A stretch of DNA of 64,000 nucleotides, from assembly GCA_951812575.1 (NCBI GenBank), contig OX638322.1:3972501-4036500 (forward strand). The letters are read 5' to 3'. This document shows positions 34,351 through 43,586 of this stretch, piece by piece; positions within the stretch are counted from its first letter, which is position 1, and each line of letters opens with the position of its first letter. A program made the translations under genes and the position numbers. Under the pieces are notes generated by a model that made no database searches, was not told where the DNA came from, and worked only from the letters and a program-made list of their open reading frames with translations. Source of the stretch: Candidatus Binatia bacterium. Its GTDB lineage: Bacteria; Desulfobacterota; Binatia; Bin18.

Positions 34351-36975
34351 GTGAAACACAGGGAGGCCATGTCGAACATCGCTTCGAACCCCACAACCGA
34401 CCCGCAACAGAATCCAGATCGTCTTCTTTTCACGCTCGAAAACGGCCTTCGCGTCGCCGTTCAAGAAGACCATTTTGCGCCCGTCGTCGCCATCCAGATA
34501 TGGGTCAAGGCCGGCAGTGCGGATGAGACTCCCGATGTTGCCGGCGCCGCCCACGTCCATGAACACATGCTCTTTAAGGGTACCCGGCGGCGTCCGGTCG
34601 GAGCCATCGCTTCTGAAATCGAATCGTCCGGTGGCAGCATCAACGCGTTTACCACCGCGGATCATACCGTCTACCACATCGTCCTTGCCGCCCGACATTT
34701 TTCAGACGGTCTCGATATTCTGACCGATGCCATCCAAAACTCGACTTTTGATCCACGCGAACTGGACAAAGAACTCCAGGTCGTGATGGAAGAATGGAAG
34801 CGCGGCGAGGATTCACCCACCACGCGGGCGGCAACCGAGCTGTTTGAGGTTGCCTATACACAGCACCCGTACGGTCGTCCGATTATTGGCTATCGCGCAA
34901 CCATTGAGGCGCTCAATCGCGAGCGCGTCGTGCACTTCTACCAGCGCTGGTACCATCCCAATAATATGACGGTGGTAATCGTTGGAGATATTGATCGGGA
35001 GAAAGCTCGACAAGAAGTCCAACGGCTCTTTGACCAGACCCCCGCCGTGCAACTTCCCGTCCGTCCTCGTCCGACCGAACCAGCCCAGACCGAACTGCGC
35101 CTCTCCATCGTGGATATGAACGTCGAGGAGTTCTACCTGTATATGGGCTTTCCTCTCCCGCCGGCTGAGCATGCAGATATTTTCGCCCTTGATCTCCTCA
35201 GCTTTATCGTGGGCGGCGGAGAAAGCTCGACCCTGGTCCAAAAGCTCCAAGCCGAACAGGAATTGGTCAACTGGATTACGGCCAGTGCCTATACCCCGGC
35301 CGATTCGGGTCTGTTCATCCTGGCGGCGGCCCTGGAACAAGAGCAGATTCGGTCAGCGTTCGAACAGAGTTTGGCCCTGCTCTTCCAGTACAAGCACACG
35401 CCTGTAACCCAGGCAGAACTCGACCGGGCACGAACGAATTTAGCCAGTGATTTTGTTTACCGGCGGGAAACCGTCCAAGGCCAGGCCCGCCAACTGGGGT
35501 ATTTTCTCACGGTCTTCTCTGACCCCAACTATGAGCAGCGCTATCTCAAAGGCTTGGCCTTGGTCACGCCCCAAGACATTCAGCGCGTCGCACGCCAATA
35601 CCTCTCTCCGACCGGGCTCAACGCCGTCATCCTGGGGAAGACGCAGGACGCCAGTCTCCCGACCGCCGAGGACATCACACAATTGTGCCGTCGCCTCGAC
35701 CAGCCGGTCAGCAAGGCTGCCGCTTCAGCGGGAACGAACGGGGCGAACGGCAGCGCAGTGACGGCCATTCGCCTCGATAACGGCGTTCGTCTGCTGGTGA
35801 AGGAACACCATGGCGTTCCGGTCATGGCAGTTCAAGCGGCAACGCTCGGTGGCCTCTTGTTTGAAAGCGAACACAACGCTGGCATCAGCAATTTTATTGC
35901 CGGCATGCTGACTCGTGGCAGCCAACAGTTCTCACGCCTCGGTCTGGCGGAAGCGGTTGAATCGTTGGCGGGCGGCTTAAACGGTTTTTCCGGACGGAAT
36001 AGCTTAGGCTTATCGGGCTCGTTTCTCACGACCCACGTTGATGAAGGTATCGATATTTTCCTTGAGACCCTACTCCACCCGATTTTTCCAGCCGGTGAAA
36101 TAGAAAAACGTCGTCGTGAAATTTTACTGGCACTCAAAAATCGCGAAGATGATCTCGCTCAGATTGCGTTTGATCTCTTTTACCAGACCTTGTACGAGAC
36201 GCATCCCTATCGACTGCTGACCCTCGGCAGCGAAACCAGCATTGGCTCCATGACGCAAGAGCAGGTGGCCGCTTACTACCGAACCCTCCTCGACCCGGAA
36301 CGCTTGGTACTGAGTGTTGTTGGTGACGTTGAGACGACCCAGATGGTTGACCGACTGAGTGCCGGCTTATCAACCTTGCCCGCAGTCACACCACCCTCCG
36401 CCCCAGCGCCAGAGGCCCGTCCAAGCGATGTTCGGACCGCCACCAAAAGTGCGAAGAAACAACAAGCCCACGTGGTCCTGGGCTTTCAAGGCGTCACCCT
36501 TGACAATCCGGATCGGTATGCGCTGAAAGTCCTTGATACCATCCTGTCTCGCCAAGGAGGACGGCTGTTCTATGAGGTGCGTGAACTGCGCGCCTTGGCC
36601 TATTCTGTGACCGCGTTCCATGTTGAAGGACTCGCCCCAGGGGTGTTTGGGGTGTACTTGGGCACAGACCCTGGCAGCGTGGACGAAGCGGTCAGCGCCA
36701 CACAAACGGAGTTGGAACGCCTCCGCCAGGAAAAAGTCACGGCGGACGAGCTTGAGCGGGCCAAGAAATATATGACCGGCAGCTATGAGATTTCACTCCA
36801 ATCCAATGCCGCGCAATCTGAAGAATTGGCCTTCAACGAACTGTACGGTCTCGGGCATACGCATGGGCGTCTCTATCTCGACCATATCCAGCAGGTGACG
36901 CAGACGGACGTACAACGGGTTGCCAATACCTATCTCAATCCAGCCGAGCAGACTCTGGTTATTGTGGGCCAATGA
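34351..36975 (+). CDS. M16 family zinc metallopeptidase, fused two-unit form
   Basis: An 874-aa pitrilysin-family protein made of two M16 units in tandem. The first unit (about 20-445) holds the inverted zinc motif HVHEH (residues 68-72) and the downstream Glu in VVMEEWKRGED, so it should be catalytic. In the second unit (about 470-874) the matching position reads NFIAGML, without HxxEH, giving an inactive cap half as in PqqL-like and insulysin-like enzymes. There is no signal peptide. The start is uncertain: GTG at 34351 or ATG at 34369. It probably degrades peptides in cytoplasm or periplasm; the neighbouring prmA and rsmE give no clue. Confidence 0.9.
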   Translation: MKHREAMSNIASNPTTDPQQNPDRLLFTLENGLRVAVQEDHFAPVVAIQIWVKAGSADETPDVAGAAHVHEHMLFKGTRRRPVGAIASEIESSGGSINAFTTADHTVYHIVLAARHFSDGLDILTDAIQNSTFDPRELDKELQVVMEEWKRGEDSPTTRAATELFEVAYTQHPYGRPIIGYRATIEALNRERVVHFYQRWYHPNNMTVVIVGDIDREKARQEVQRLFDQTPAVQLPVRPRPTEPAQTELRLSIVDMNVEEFYLYMGFPLPPAEHADIFALDLLSFIVGGGESSTLVQKLQAEQELVNWITASAYTPADSGLFILAAALEQEQIRSAFEQSLALLFQYKHTPVTQAELDRARTNLASDFVYRRETVQGQARQLGYFLTVFSDPNYEQRYLKGLALVTPQDIQRVARQYLSPTGLNAVILGKTQDASLPTAEDITQLCRRLDQPVSKAAASAGTNGANGSAVTAIRLDNGVRLLVKEHHGVPVMAVQAATLGGLLFESEHNAGISNFIAGMLTRGSQQFSRLGLAEAVESLAGGLNGFSGRNSLGLSGSFLTTHVDEGIDIFLETLLHPIFPAGEIEKRRREILLALKNREDDLAQIAFDLFYQTLYETHPYRLLTLGSETSIGSMTQEQVAAYYRTLLDPERLVLSVVGDVETTQMVDRLSAGLSTLPAVTPPSAPAPEARPSDVRTATKSAKKQQAHVVLGFQGVTLDNPDRYALKVLDTILSRQGGRLFYEVRELRALAYSVTAFHVEGLAPGVFGVYLGTDPGSVDEAVSATQTELERLRQEKVTADELERAKKYMTGSYEISLQSNAAQSEELAFNELYGLGHTHGRLYLDHIQQVTQTDVQRVANTYLNPAEQTLVIVGQ

Positions 36976-37022
36976 GTGAACGCATCCTCCAATAGCCATG
37001 CAGATGTTTGAGTGCATACGTT

Positions 37023-37928
37023 ATGGGCGCAGAGCAATGGCTGCGGATTGCGGCGTCCGTCCCCACTGAGGCGGTCGAGGCCGTCTCCTATTTCCTGGTT
37101 GAACTCGGCTCAATCGGTATTGCTGAGGGGGAGTGGAGACCGGACACGCCACCGCCAGCCTGGACGCTCGTCCAAGGTTTTTTCCCCGCAGACCGGGACT
37201 CCGGGACGTTGTTGACAAGCCTCACGAAACATCTCCGGCGTATCGCCACCGAGTACCCCGCCCTGGCCACCTGTGTTCCTGAGTGTGCAGTCATCGCTAG
37301 TGACACCTGGCAAGAGCGCTGGAAAACCCACTTCCCCCCCCTCCCGGTTGGACAACGCTTGCTTATTCTTCCGCCCTGGGAAGTACGACCCGTGCAATCG
37401 CAACGAGCGGTGATTGGGATTAATCCCAGCATGGCATTCGGTACAGGGCATCACGCCACTACGCACACCTGTCTGGAAGCGCTCGAAGCGTTGTGTGACA
37501 CGTATGGTCCTCCGGCGCGAGCCCTGGATCTGGGAACCGGCTCTGGAATTCTGGCTATTGCCTTAGCCAAGCTGGGAACGCCTTCCGTCTGGGCAACAGA
37601 CATCGACCCGATCGCGCGCGAAGAAGCGCAGAAAAACGCAGTGGTAAACGGCGTTGCGACAGCCGTCCATATCAGCGCTGCCAGCCTCAACGAACTACCT
37701 GCACCTTTTCAGTTGGTCGTGGCTAATCTTTTTGCCTCAACGCTGATTACATTATGTCCGGCAATCACTCAAATACTGACACGTTCCGGCCATGCCATCC
37801 TATCCGGTATCCAGAGCGACCAAGCCGAGACCGTGCTTGAGACATTCAGTGCGCCAGACTGGACTCTGGTTGAACACCGTCCCAAAGACGACTGGACAAC
37901 CCTGGTCTTACGTCGGACCTCAGACTGA
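37023..37928 (+). CDS. prmA: Ribosomal protein L11 methyltransferase
   Basis: SAM-dependent enzyme that trimethylates ribosomal protein L11. The 301-aa product has an N-terminal substrate-recognition domain (about 1-110), then the methyltransferase core with FGTGHHATT and ALDLGTGSGILAIALAKLG, and NLFAS (the family N-P/L-x motif). ATG at 37023 is preferred to a TTG at 37008. It is followed by rsmE after six bases, the common prmA-rsmE pair. Confidence 0.93.
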   Translation: MGAEQWLRIAASVPTEAVEAVSYFLVELGSIGIAEGEWRPDTPPPAWTLVQGFFPADRDSGTLLTSLTKHLRRIATEYPALATCVPECAVIASDTWQERWKTHFPPLPVGQRLLILPPWEVRPVQSQRAVIGINPSMAFGTGHHATTHTCLEALEALCDTYGPPARALDLGTGSGILAIALAKLGTPSVWATDIDPIAREEAQKNAVVNGVATAVHISAASLNELPAPFQLVVANLFASTLITLCPAITQILTRSGHAILSGIQSDQAETVLETFSAPDWTLVEHRPKDDWTTLVLRRTSD

Positions 37929-37934
37929 CCGGAC

Positions 37935-38684
37935 ATGCGACGTTTCTTCATCTCATCCCAGGCCATCACGCAAGACCGAGCCCAGCTCAGCGGGGCGGAG
38001 TTCCATCATCTGCGGCACGTCCTGCGGCTCGACCGCGGCGTACGCGTCATCCTGTACGATGAAAGCGGTGCGACCTACCACGGAGAGATTCTGCATATCG
38101 CGCCAACGTATGCTGAGGTCGGCATTACGCAACACGCTCCTGCCGGGACACGCGCCTTTCACCTCACACTGGCTCAGAGCATGCTCAAAGGGCGCAAAAT
38201 GGACCTCGTGATTGAAAAAGCCACCGAGCTTGGCGTCCGCACAATTGTGCCCTTTGTCTCGGCCTTTACGGTTGCCCGTATTCCTGACGGCAAACGAGCC
38301 GAACGCGTCGCGCGCTGGCAGCACATCGCCCGCGCCGCGACCAAACAATCGGGCGGCCTGCCGCCGGAGATTCGCCCGCCGCAACCTTTTCCGGCTCTCT
38401 TCCACTCCATCCCTCAGAACTCGGGAAAAATTATTTTCTCGGAACAAGAGCGTGCGTTACATCTCAGGGACTTTGCACGAGACTCCGCTCAATTCGATGC
38501 CCTCCATATTCTGGTCGGTCCGGAGGGCGGCTTTGCCCCTGAAGAAATCGAGCAGGCCCAGGCCGCCGGATTTGTGTCAGTCAGTTTGGGCGCTTCGGTC
38601 CTACGGGCAGAGACGGCGAGCATAACCGCTATCGCCCTGTGTCAATTTCTGTGGCGAGACCCCCAATTCCCCCCCTTGTCTTAA
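37935..38684 (+). CDS. rsmE: 16S rRNA (uracil1498-N3)-methyltransferase
   Basis: SPOUT-class methyltransferase acting on the 30S decoding region. The 249-aa protein has the N-terminal PUA-like HHLRHVLRLDRG segment, EKATELGVRTIVPF, and the knotted SAM site LVGPEGGFAPEEIE ... LGASVLRAETA. It is complete and in the usual place behind prmA. Confidence 0.94.
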   Translation: MRRFFISSQAITQDRAQLSGAEFHHLRHVLRLDRGVRVILYDESGATYHGEILHIAPTYAEVGITQHAPAGTRAFHLTLAQSMLKGRKMDLVIEKATELGVRTIVPFVSAFTVARIPDGKRAERVARWQHIARAATKQSGGLPPEIRPPQPFPALFHSIPQNSGKIIFSEQERALHLRDFARDSAQFDALHILVGPEGGFAPEEIEQAQAAGFVSVSLGASVLRAETASITAIALCQFLWRDPQFPPLS

Positions 38685-38787
38685 GCCCGACGACTGCCTA
38701 GCATGCCGCACCTGTGGGCAGAGGAAATCCTTCTCCATTCTTCGGTCCGACGGGAGCGCGCAGGCGCGTAGGCTAAGAGGAGACAGC

Positions 38788-39759
38788 ATGAGTCGATTGC
38801 GTTTCGCCTTTATTATGGACCCGATTCAACACGTCCTTATCGACAAAGACACCACCTTTGTTTTTATGCTTGAGGCACAGACCCGGGGCCACGAAGTCTG
38901 GTATCTGGAAATGTCGGACCTGTTTATTGAACGCGCGCGCGCCATGGGCCGGGCCCGCCGGATCGAACTGCGCCGAGAGGTGAACAACCATTTTACCTTT
39001 GGCCCGGAGCACACCGGCCCGTTGGGTGAGTTTGACGCGATCTTTATGCGCAAAGACCCGCCCTTTGATATTGCCTATCTGCACGCGACCCAGTTGCTCG
39101 ACCTGGCCCGGAATGAGGGCGCGGTGGTCCTCAATCGTCCCGCCGGCCTGCGCGCGGCAAACGAGAAACTGTACGCTCTCAACTTTCCCAGCGTCATCCC
39201 CGCTACCCTGATCACCCACGACACGGGACGACTCAAAGCCTTTCTTGATGAGCTGGGCGGAGAGATGATTATCAAACCCATAGACGGCCATGGCGGGGCC
39301 GGAATTTTTTATGTCCGTACGGATGATCGGAATCTGAATTCCATCCTCGAAACTATGACCCAGGACGGTCGTGAGGCCATCATCGCCCAGCAGTATATCC
39401 CGGAAGTCCGTCAGGGCGATAAGCGTCTCATCGCCCTGAACGGCGAACCCATTGGCTGTACCCTGCGGGTGCCTCGGGCTGATGAAAACCGGGGTAATAT
39501 CCATGTAGGCGGAACCTGCGTCAAGGCGGATATCACCGACCGGGATACAGAAATCTGTCGCACCGTCGCCCCGTTTCTCCAAAGAGACGGGTTGTATTTT
39601 GTCGGGCTAGACATCATTGGCGACTATCTGACCGAGGTCAATGTCACCAGCCCAACCGGGGTGCAGGAAATTGATCGGCTTAACCAGACCTGCCTGGAAG
39701 CCCAGGTTATTGATTTTGCCGAGCAGCAGGTGGCAGCGCAGCCGCATCCCCGTGCGTAA
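38788..39759 (+). CDS. gshB: Glutathione synthetase
   Basis: ATP-grasp ligase that joins gamma-glutamylcysteine to glycine. The 323-aa product shows the N-terminal FIMDPIQHVLIDKDTTF, the FMRKDPPFD segment, the glycine-rich IKPIDGHGGAGIFYV loop, and C-terminal ADENRGNIHVGG and EVNVTSPTG. AAGAGGAG lies upstream of the ATG. gshA is not in the window. It matches the class III formaldehyde dehydrogenase at 56470, which uses glutathione. Confidence 0.96.
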   Translation: MSRLRFAFIMDPIQHVLIDKDTTFVFMLEAQTRGHEVWYLEMSDLFIERARAMGRARRIELRREVNNHFTFGPEHTGPLGEFDAIFMRKDPPFDIAYLHATQLLDLARNEGAVVLNRPAGLRAANEKLYALNFPSVIPATLITHDTGRLKAFLDELGGEMIIKPIDGHGGAGIFYVRTDDRNLNSILETMTQDGREAIIAQQYIPEVRQGDKRLIALNGEPIGCTLRVPRADENRGNIHVGGTCVKADITDRDTEICRTVAPFLQRDGLYFVGLDIIGDYLTEVNVTSPTGVQEIDRLNQTCLEAQVIDFAEQQVAAQPHPRA

Positions 39760-39769
39760 CTGACATCCA

Positions 39770-40486
39770 ATGCCGCGCGACACTCGCACTTCGACCAGCC
39801 GGGCTTGGTCGGCGCATACTCGCGAGGTCTTCTATTCCTTTCTGGCCGGAATTTTCCTGACCTCGCTGACCTTGGGCAATGTGGTCGGGATTACCAAGTT
39901 CGTCGATCTGGGCTGGTTTGTGATTCCGGCGGGGCTGTTGGCCTACCCCTTTACCTTTTTGGCCACCGACCTGATCAGCGAGCTCTACGGCCGGCGACGG
40001 GCGCAGTCCATCGTCTGGGTTGGTTTTTGCATGAATTTCTTCATGCTTTTCCTCATGTGGTTTGGCCACGTGTTGCCGGATGCCTCGGGCGTATCAGGGG
40101 CAACCGCAACGTTTGACGCGGTGTACGCCTTTATGAAGCCGGGCGTTATCGCCTCTATGACTGCCTATCTGGTCGCTCAGTCCGTTGATGTCCAACTCTT
40201 CCATTTCTGGCACCAGCGCACCAAGGGGCGACATTTGTGGCTGCGCAATAATGGCTCGACCATGCTCAGCCAAATCGTTGATACGCTGCTCATCTCGTCA
40301 ATTCTGTATGCTTCCGGGGCACTCGGTTCGGCCGTTGATTCGATTGAAAAACTCATACCGCTGGCGCTGTCCTCGTATGCCTTTAAGCTCGTCTTTGCCC
40401 TGCTCGATACACCGCTATTCTATCTGGGGGTGTATTGCCTGAGAGACCGCGTCCCAGCCGTAGACGATATCCAGCGCACAGCATAA
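39770..40486 (+). CDS. Queuosine precursor transporter (YhhQ/QueT-type, VUT family)
   Basis: Inner-membrane importer of preQ0/preQ1, by family. The 238-aa protein has six predicted membrane segments, with the family hallmarks TLGNVVGITKFVDLG near the N terminus, FLATDLISELYGRRRAQ after segment 2, AYLVAQSVDVQLFH and RNNGSTMLSQIVDT. It starts 10 bases after gshB, likely in the same transcript. No queuosine biosynthetic gene is nearby. Confidence 0.9.
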   Translation: MPRDTRTSTSRAWSAHTREVFYSFLAGIFLTSLTLGNVVGITKFVDLGWFVIPAGLLAYPFTFLATDLISELYGRRRAQSIVWVGFCMNFFMLFLMWFGHVLPDASGVSGATATFDAVYAFMKPGVIASMTAYLVAQSVDVQLFHFWHQRTKGRHLWLRNNGSTMLSQIVDTLLISSILYASGALGSAVDSIEKLIPLALSSYAFKLVFALLDTPLFYLGVYCLRDRVPAVDDIQRTA

Positions 40487-40525
40487 CCGCTACGCTCAGG
40501 CTTACGCCGCACCCGTGTCGGCCTG

Positions 40526-41197
40526 CTACTCAGATTGCTGGGCAGCCCACTCATCAAACCGGGCCATGCGCAGACTATTGGGCGTTTCGTGGAGGATATA
40601 GGTCGCTGGTTCGCGAAAGGTCTCGGCCTTAAACTCTTTTTGGGCCCGCTTCCAGAGGTCAAGATCTTCTCCATAGTTCAGGTCACAAAATCCACCCAGC
40701 TCGATAAAGACGGTGCGCTTTCCGAACAGCGTCCCGCCGATGACACACTCGGATATGCGGATGAGCTTGGTTGGATCAAAGAAGTCGACGACCCATTGCT
40801 TGCCGTCAACTCGGACGCCGCCTTGAATCAAATCAAGGTCATGCCGACGCAACAGTTCAAGCCGCGTCTCCAAATGGGTGGGACAATATTCGTCATCACT
40901 ATCGAGACAGGCGATGTACTTCCCACGGGCTTCCGCAACGCCACGGTTGCGTGCGGCCCCAACCCCCTGATTTGCCTGTCGAACATAGCGAATCTGGTCG
41001 GACCGTTGCTGCCACGCCGCGACAACGTCGGCCGTATTATCGGTGCTGCCATCGTCGATAACGATCAACTCCCAGTCCGTGAACGTCTGGGCCAGCACCG
41101 ATGCGATACTCCGTGGCAATAAATCCGCCCGATCAAAAGTCGGCAGGATCACGGATATTAGTGGCGTGTTGCGTCCTGCGTCTCGTCTCCCCGACAT
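40526..41197 (-). CDS. GT2 family glycosyltransferase
   Basis: A 223-aa soluble GT-A fold enzyme with SVILPTFDRAD at the start, VIDDGSTDNTADVV, and the metal-binding CLDSDDEY (DxD) near residue 97. The late catalytic region is EDLDLWKR. The small size suits enzymes that add a single sugar to a surface or small-molecule acceptor. GGGAGGGA precedes the ATG. It stands alone on the minus strand, convergent with the queuosine transporter, and its upstream side faces tRNA-Phe. Confidence 0.85.
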   Translation of the reverse strand: MSGRRDAGRNTPLISVILPTFDRADLLPRSIASVLAQTFTDWELIVIDDGSTDNTADVVAAWQQRSDQIRYVRQANQGVGAARNRGVAEARGKYIACLDSDDEYCPTHLETRLELLRRHDLDLIQGGVRVDGKQWVVDFFDPTKLIRISECVIGGTLFGKRTVFIELGGFCDLNYGEDLDLWKRAQKEFKAETFREPATYILHETPNSLRMARFDEWAAQQSE

Positions 41198-41307
41198 TGC
41201 TGCGTCCCTCCCCGTCCAACGTCACTGTCACTAGATGTTGATCCGCTGCAACCGGTGGTTAAATCGTCCGCCTCCCCCACACGCGCTATCATCACCGACT
41301 CATCAAC

Positions 41308-41337
41308 GTCAACGGTTCGATTCTCACCCCTTGCGCA
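41308..41337 (+). other. tRNA 3'-end-like remnant upstream of tRNA-Phe
   Basis: GTCAACGGTTCGATTC followed by CCCCT closely copies the T-arm and acceptor end of the tRNA-Phe gene (GTCGACGGTTCGATTC then CCCCT at 41461-41481), with 12 uninterrupted identical bases (41312-41323 against 41464-41475). Nothing around it folds into a complete tRNA. It may be an old attachment-site duplication or a decayed tRNA. Confidence 0.35.
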
Positions 41338-41414
41338 CCCGCAACAGGGCTTGCCAAGAAACCGGATTAACTGCTAAGAGAGTGCCCCACGTCTCCGGGA
41401 GATTCCCACCATGT

Positions 41415-41487
<73 letters not shown>

Positions 41488-41502
41488 CACCTTCCACTCT
41501 CA

Positions 41503-41620
41503 ATAAAACCGAGGCCCAGGCCGAGGGCCTGACGGACGCGGCGGCGATTGCGGAGCGGTATGGGGTGCCGGTTGAAATGGTGCTGGGGCGGGGGGGTATG
41601 AGGAAAGAAAGGGGGTTCGA
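41503..41620 (+). pseudogene. Coding-like remnant between tRNA-Phe and the first island gene
   Basis: An open frame that starts within the tRNA has strongly G/C-biased third positions here, and reads AEGLTDAAAIAERYGVPVE then MVLGRGGMRKERGF. It resembles the end of a helical DNA-binding protein, but has no start codon of its own after the tRNA and runs into the next gene in another frame. It is interpreted as a fragment, perhaps of an integrase or regulator lost at the island boundary. Confidence 0.25.
41581..41603 (+). repeat. 23-bp near-repeat, copy A (island)
   Basis: TGCTGG-G-GCGGGGGGGT-A-TGA-G-G matches copy B at 43587-43609 in 20 of 23 positions. Each copy lies shortly before an island gene start. 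Confidence 0.5.
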
Positions 41621-41622
41621 CT

Positions 41623-42150
41623 ATGGCGCTAACTCCAACTCTCAAGTCGGTTGAAGACCTCTTTGGAAAGCTAGAACGGGAGGCTTATCGCGCATGCCAC
41701 GCGGAGAAGGAAATCCATAAGGTCGATCATTTCTACAATTTTTGCGTGACCGCGCATGCGATGAAGGACTACTTTTTTGAACACAAGGAGATCGAGGATA
41801 AAGAGCGTTACCGCAGAAAATGGAATGAGGATGAGTGTCTTCTCGCCGCAACGGAGATCGCGAACACGTCGAAGCATCTCATGCTGAGAGACCAGGGGAC
41901 GGGAGAACCAAAAGAAGTAAAGACCAAGACGGTGGAGCCAACGAAAAGTGATTTTGTAGATATCTATATTGGGGAAGACGGTCTTCGGGAGGAGTTCGTA
42001 ACAAGGTCGGATTTGATGATCATTCTTGAGAACGGTGGCGAGTTTTCCCTGCACGAGTTTACAGATCACGTGAGAGATTATTGGGCCACATTTCTGAGAT
42101 TTGAGTCTATCGAGGTCCGACAGCAGACAGTGAGTGAGCTCTTACCTTGA
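41623..42150 (+). CDS. Uncharacterised alpha-helical protein of the tRNA-Phe island
   Basis: A 175-aa soluble protein without recognised domain, signal peptide or membrane segment. It is rich in charged and aromatic residues (WNEDECLLAATEIANTSKHL, HDHVRDYW-like helices) and appears mostly helical in the first 100 residues with a beta-like part (FVDIYI, SDLMIILENG) later. GGGGG lies 10 bases before the ATG. Its last 17 bases overlap the start of the TIR-like gene, so the two are probably translated together and may act as a pair. AT-rich compared with flanking housekeeping genes. No function is assigned. Confidence 0.7.
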   Translation: MALTPTLKSVEDLFGKLEREAYRACHAEKEIHKVDHFYNFCVTAHAMKDYFFEHKEIEDKERYRRKWNEDECLLAATEIANTSKHLMLRDQGTGEPKEVKTKTVEPTKSDFVDIYIGEDGLREEFVTRSDLMIILENGGEFSLHEFTDHVRDYWATFLRFESIEVRQQTVSELLP

Positions 42151-43537
42151 ATATTCCCGATTACTTCCGGTTAAGGAGGAACCCTTAGCGGCGCGCCGTA
42201 AAACTAACACCCAGCCTCCGCCAGTCGAGTCTCCGCAATTCACGATCACCACCATCGAAAGAGGTATCGAGAAGTTATGCAGTTGTATTAAAGACTTGGA
42301 AGGTCTCGATCCGAGCAAAGTCCAGCAGTACGATCCCTCAGTTAAATCTCTCCGGTACAAAATCCGCACAACCATTCATGATATATTTGGTGCAAATTCT
42401 CTGGAGTCTAGGGAGAGAGGGCTTTCTCTACTACCGTCGCCCAGCGGATACAACAATAAGAAAAGCGATGCAAAACGCCAAGAGGAGTCTTCCCAAATAA
42501 TCGATAGGGCAGTCACGGTGCTGAAGGAGTTTATCTTGCGTCTTGAAGAGAAACGCAAAGACCTGGGGGCGGAGCAGGGGACTGACGAGTCGGGTGCAAC
42601 TTCCTCGGACAAACCACTTCCAAAAGAGTCATTCAAAGTCTTCTATGCATGGCAGAGCAACCGGCCTAATAATCTGTGTCGAAACCTCATACGTAATGCA
42701 TTGGACGACGCTAAGAAACAGCTTAACAACGACCCGGACATTCAAGACACGGTTGAGATTGATCAAGACACCCAGGACACACCCGGTAGCCCCGCGATTG
42801 CCGACACCATCCTTCAGAAAATTGGTGACTGTAGCGCATTCGTTGCAGATCTGACGTTTATTGCCACGGGTGCAAAGCAAGTCACGCCCAATCCAAATGT
42901 CTTGCTCGAATACGGTTACGCGCTCCATGCATTGGGGGCTCAGCGGATTGTTGGCGTGTTCAACGAGGCATTCGGAAAGCCTGAGGACTTACCCTTCGAC
43001 CTCCGATACAGGCGGTTCCCTATTCGATATCGGGCAAGCGATGACAGTCAAGATGAGGAGGCAGAAACGCTTCGTAGGGAAGAGCGAAAAAAGTTGGCAA
43101 AAGCTCTGGCTAGGGCAATTAAAGCCATCGTCACAAAATCGAAAGACCATGTTTCTGCTCCAGTACTCACACCCACCGACGGGGAGGACCGAGTCCGCGA
43201 GGTATCGCGAGTTGCCAACGAGGTGGTAGAGACAACGATTTATGTGGATGAACTCGGCAACAAACTTAAAGTGAGCTACGACTCCTTATTTGCGCAAGCT
43301 AATATGGGTGGGGGTAGCGCCCACAAATTAGCCATAGATGAGGTGGATAAGAAAAAAGAGACGATTGGTCCCATGCAACAGGCCGCCCAGGCCGTGCTTG
43401 ATGAAGGCCCCCAAAAACTCGCCGATGAGCAGATAACTGAAAGACTGTTGGAATTTGAAGGATATCTGGAGCACCTTCACCGAGTCAGGGACAAATTCGA
43501 CAGGGATATTGCTTCGGTTGAGGCACAGCTCTCCTGA
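42134..43537 (+). CDS. TIR-like nucleotide-binding protein (candidate immune effector)
   Basis: A 467-aa protein in three parts. Residues 35-145 form a helical domain with the pattern YDPSVKSLRYKIRTTIHDIFG, a module seen before TIR-like effector domains in several bacterial defence proteins. Residues 167-300 form a flavodoxin-like TIR-type domain: FKVFYAWQS, a SPAIADTILQKIGDCSAFVADLT helix-strand, then NPNVLLEYGYAL with Glu259 in the position of the catalytic Glu of TIR/Cap12 NADases, and RIVGVFNEAF. The last 150 residues are helical and unidentified. The start is GTG at 42134, overlapping the previous gene; an AAGGAGG downstream has no usual start after it. NAD hydrolysis or nucleotide binding is inferred, not shown. 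Confidence 0.6.
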   Translation: MSSYLEYSRLLPVKEEPLAARRKTNTQPPPVESPQFTITTIERGIEKLCSCIKDLEGLDPSKVQQYDPSVKSLRYKIRTTIHDIFGANSLESRERGLSLLPSPSGYNNKKSDAKRQEESSQIIDRAVTVLKEFILRLEEKRKDLGAEQGTDESGATSSDKPLPKESFKVFYAWQSNRPNNLCRNLIRNALDDAKKQLNNDPDIQDTVEIDQDTQDTPGSPAIADTILQKIGDCSAFVADLTFIATGAKQVTPNPNVLLEYGYALHALGAQRIVGVFNEAFGKPEDLPFDLRYRRFPIRYRASDDSQDEEAETLRREERKKLAKALARAIKAIVTKSKDHVSAPVLTPTDGEDRVREVSRVANEVVETTIYVDELGNKLKVSYDSLFAQANMGGGSAHKLAIDEVDKKKETIGPMQQAAQAVLDEGPQKLADEQITERLLEFEGYLEHLHRVRDKFDRDIASVEAQLS

Positions 43538-43586
43538 ACTATCAAAAAAACAGGTCATATTAGGTCGACAACGTAATTGGACCGGA

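Noticed and set aside
42171..42195. Alternative start of the TIR-like gene after AAGGAGG
   Set aside because: The codon at the right spacing is TTA, which is not a known initiator; GTG at 42134 was kept.
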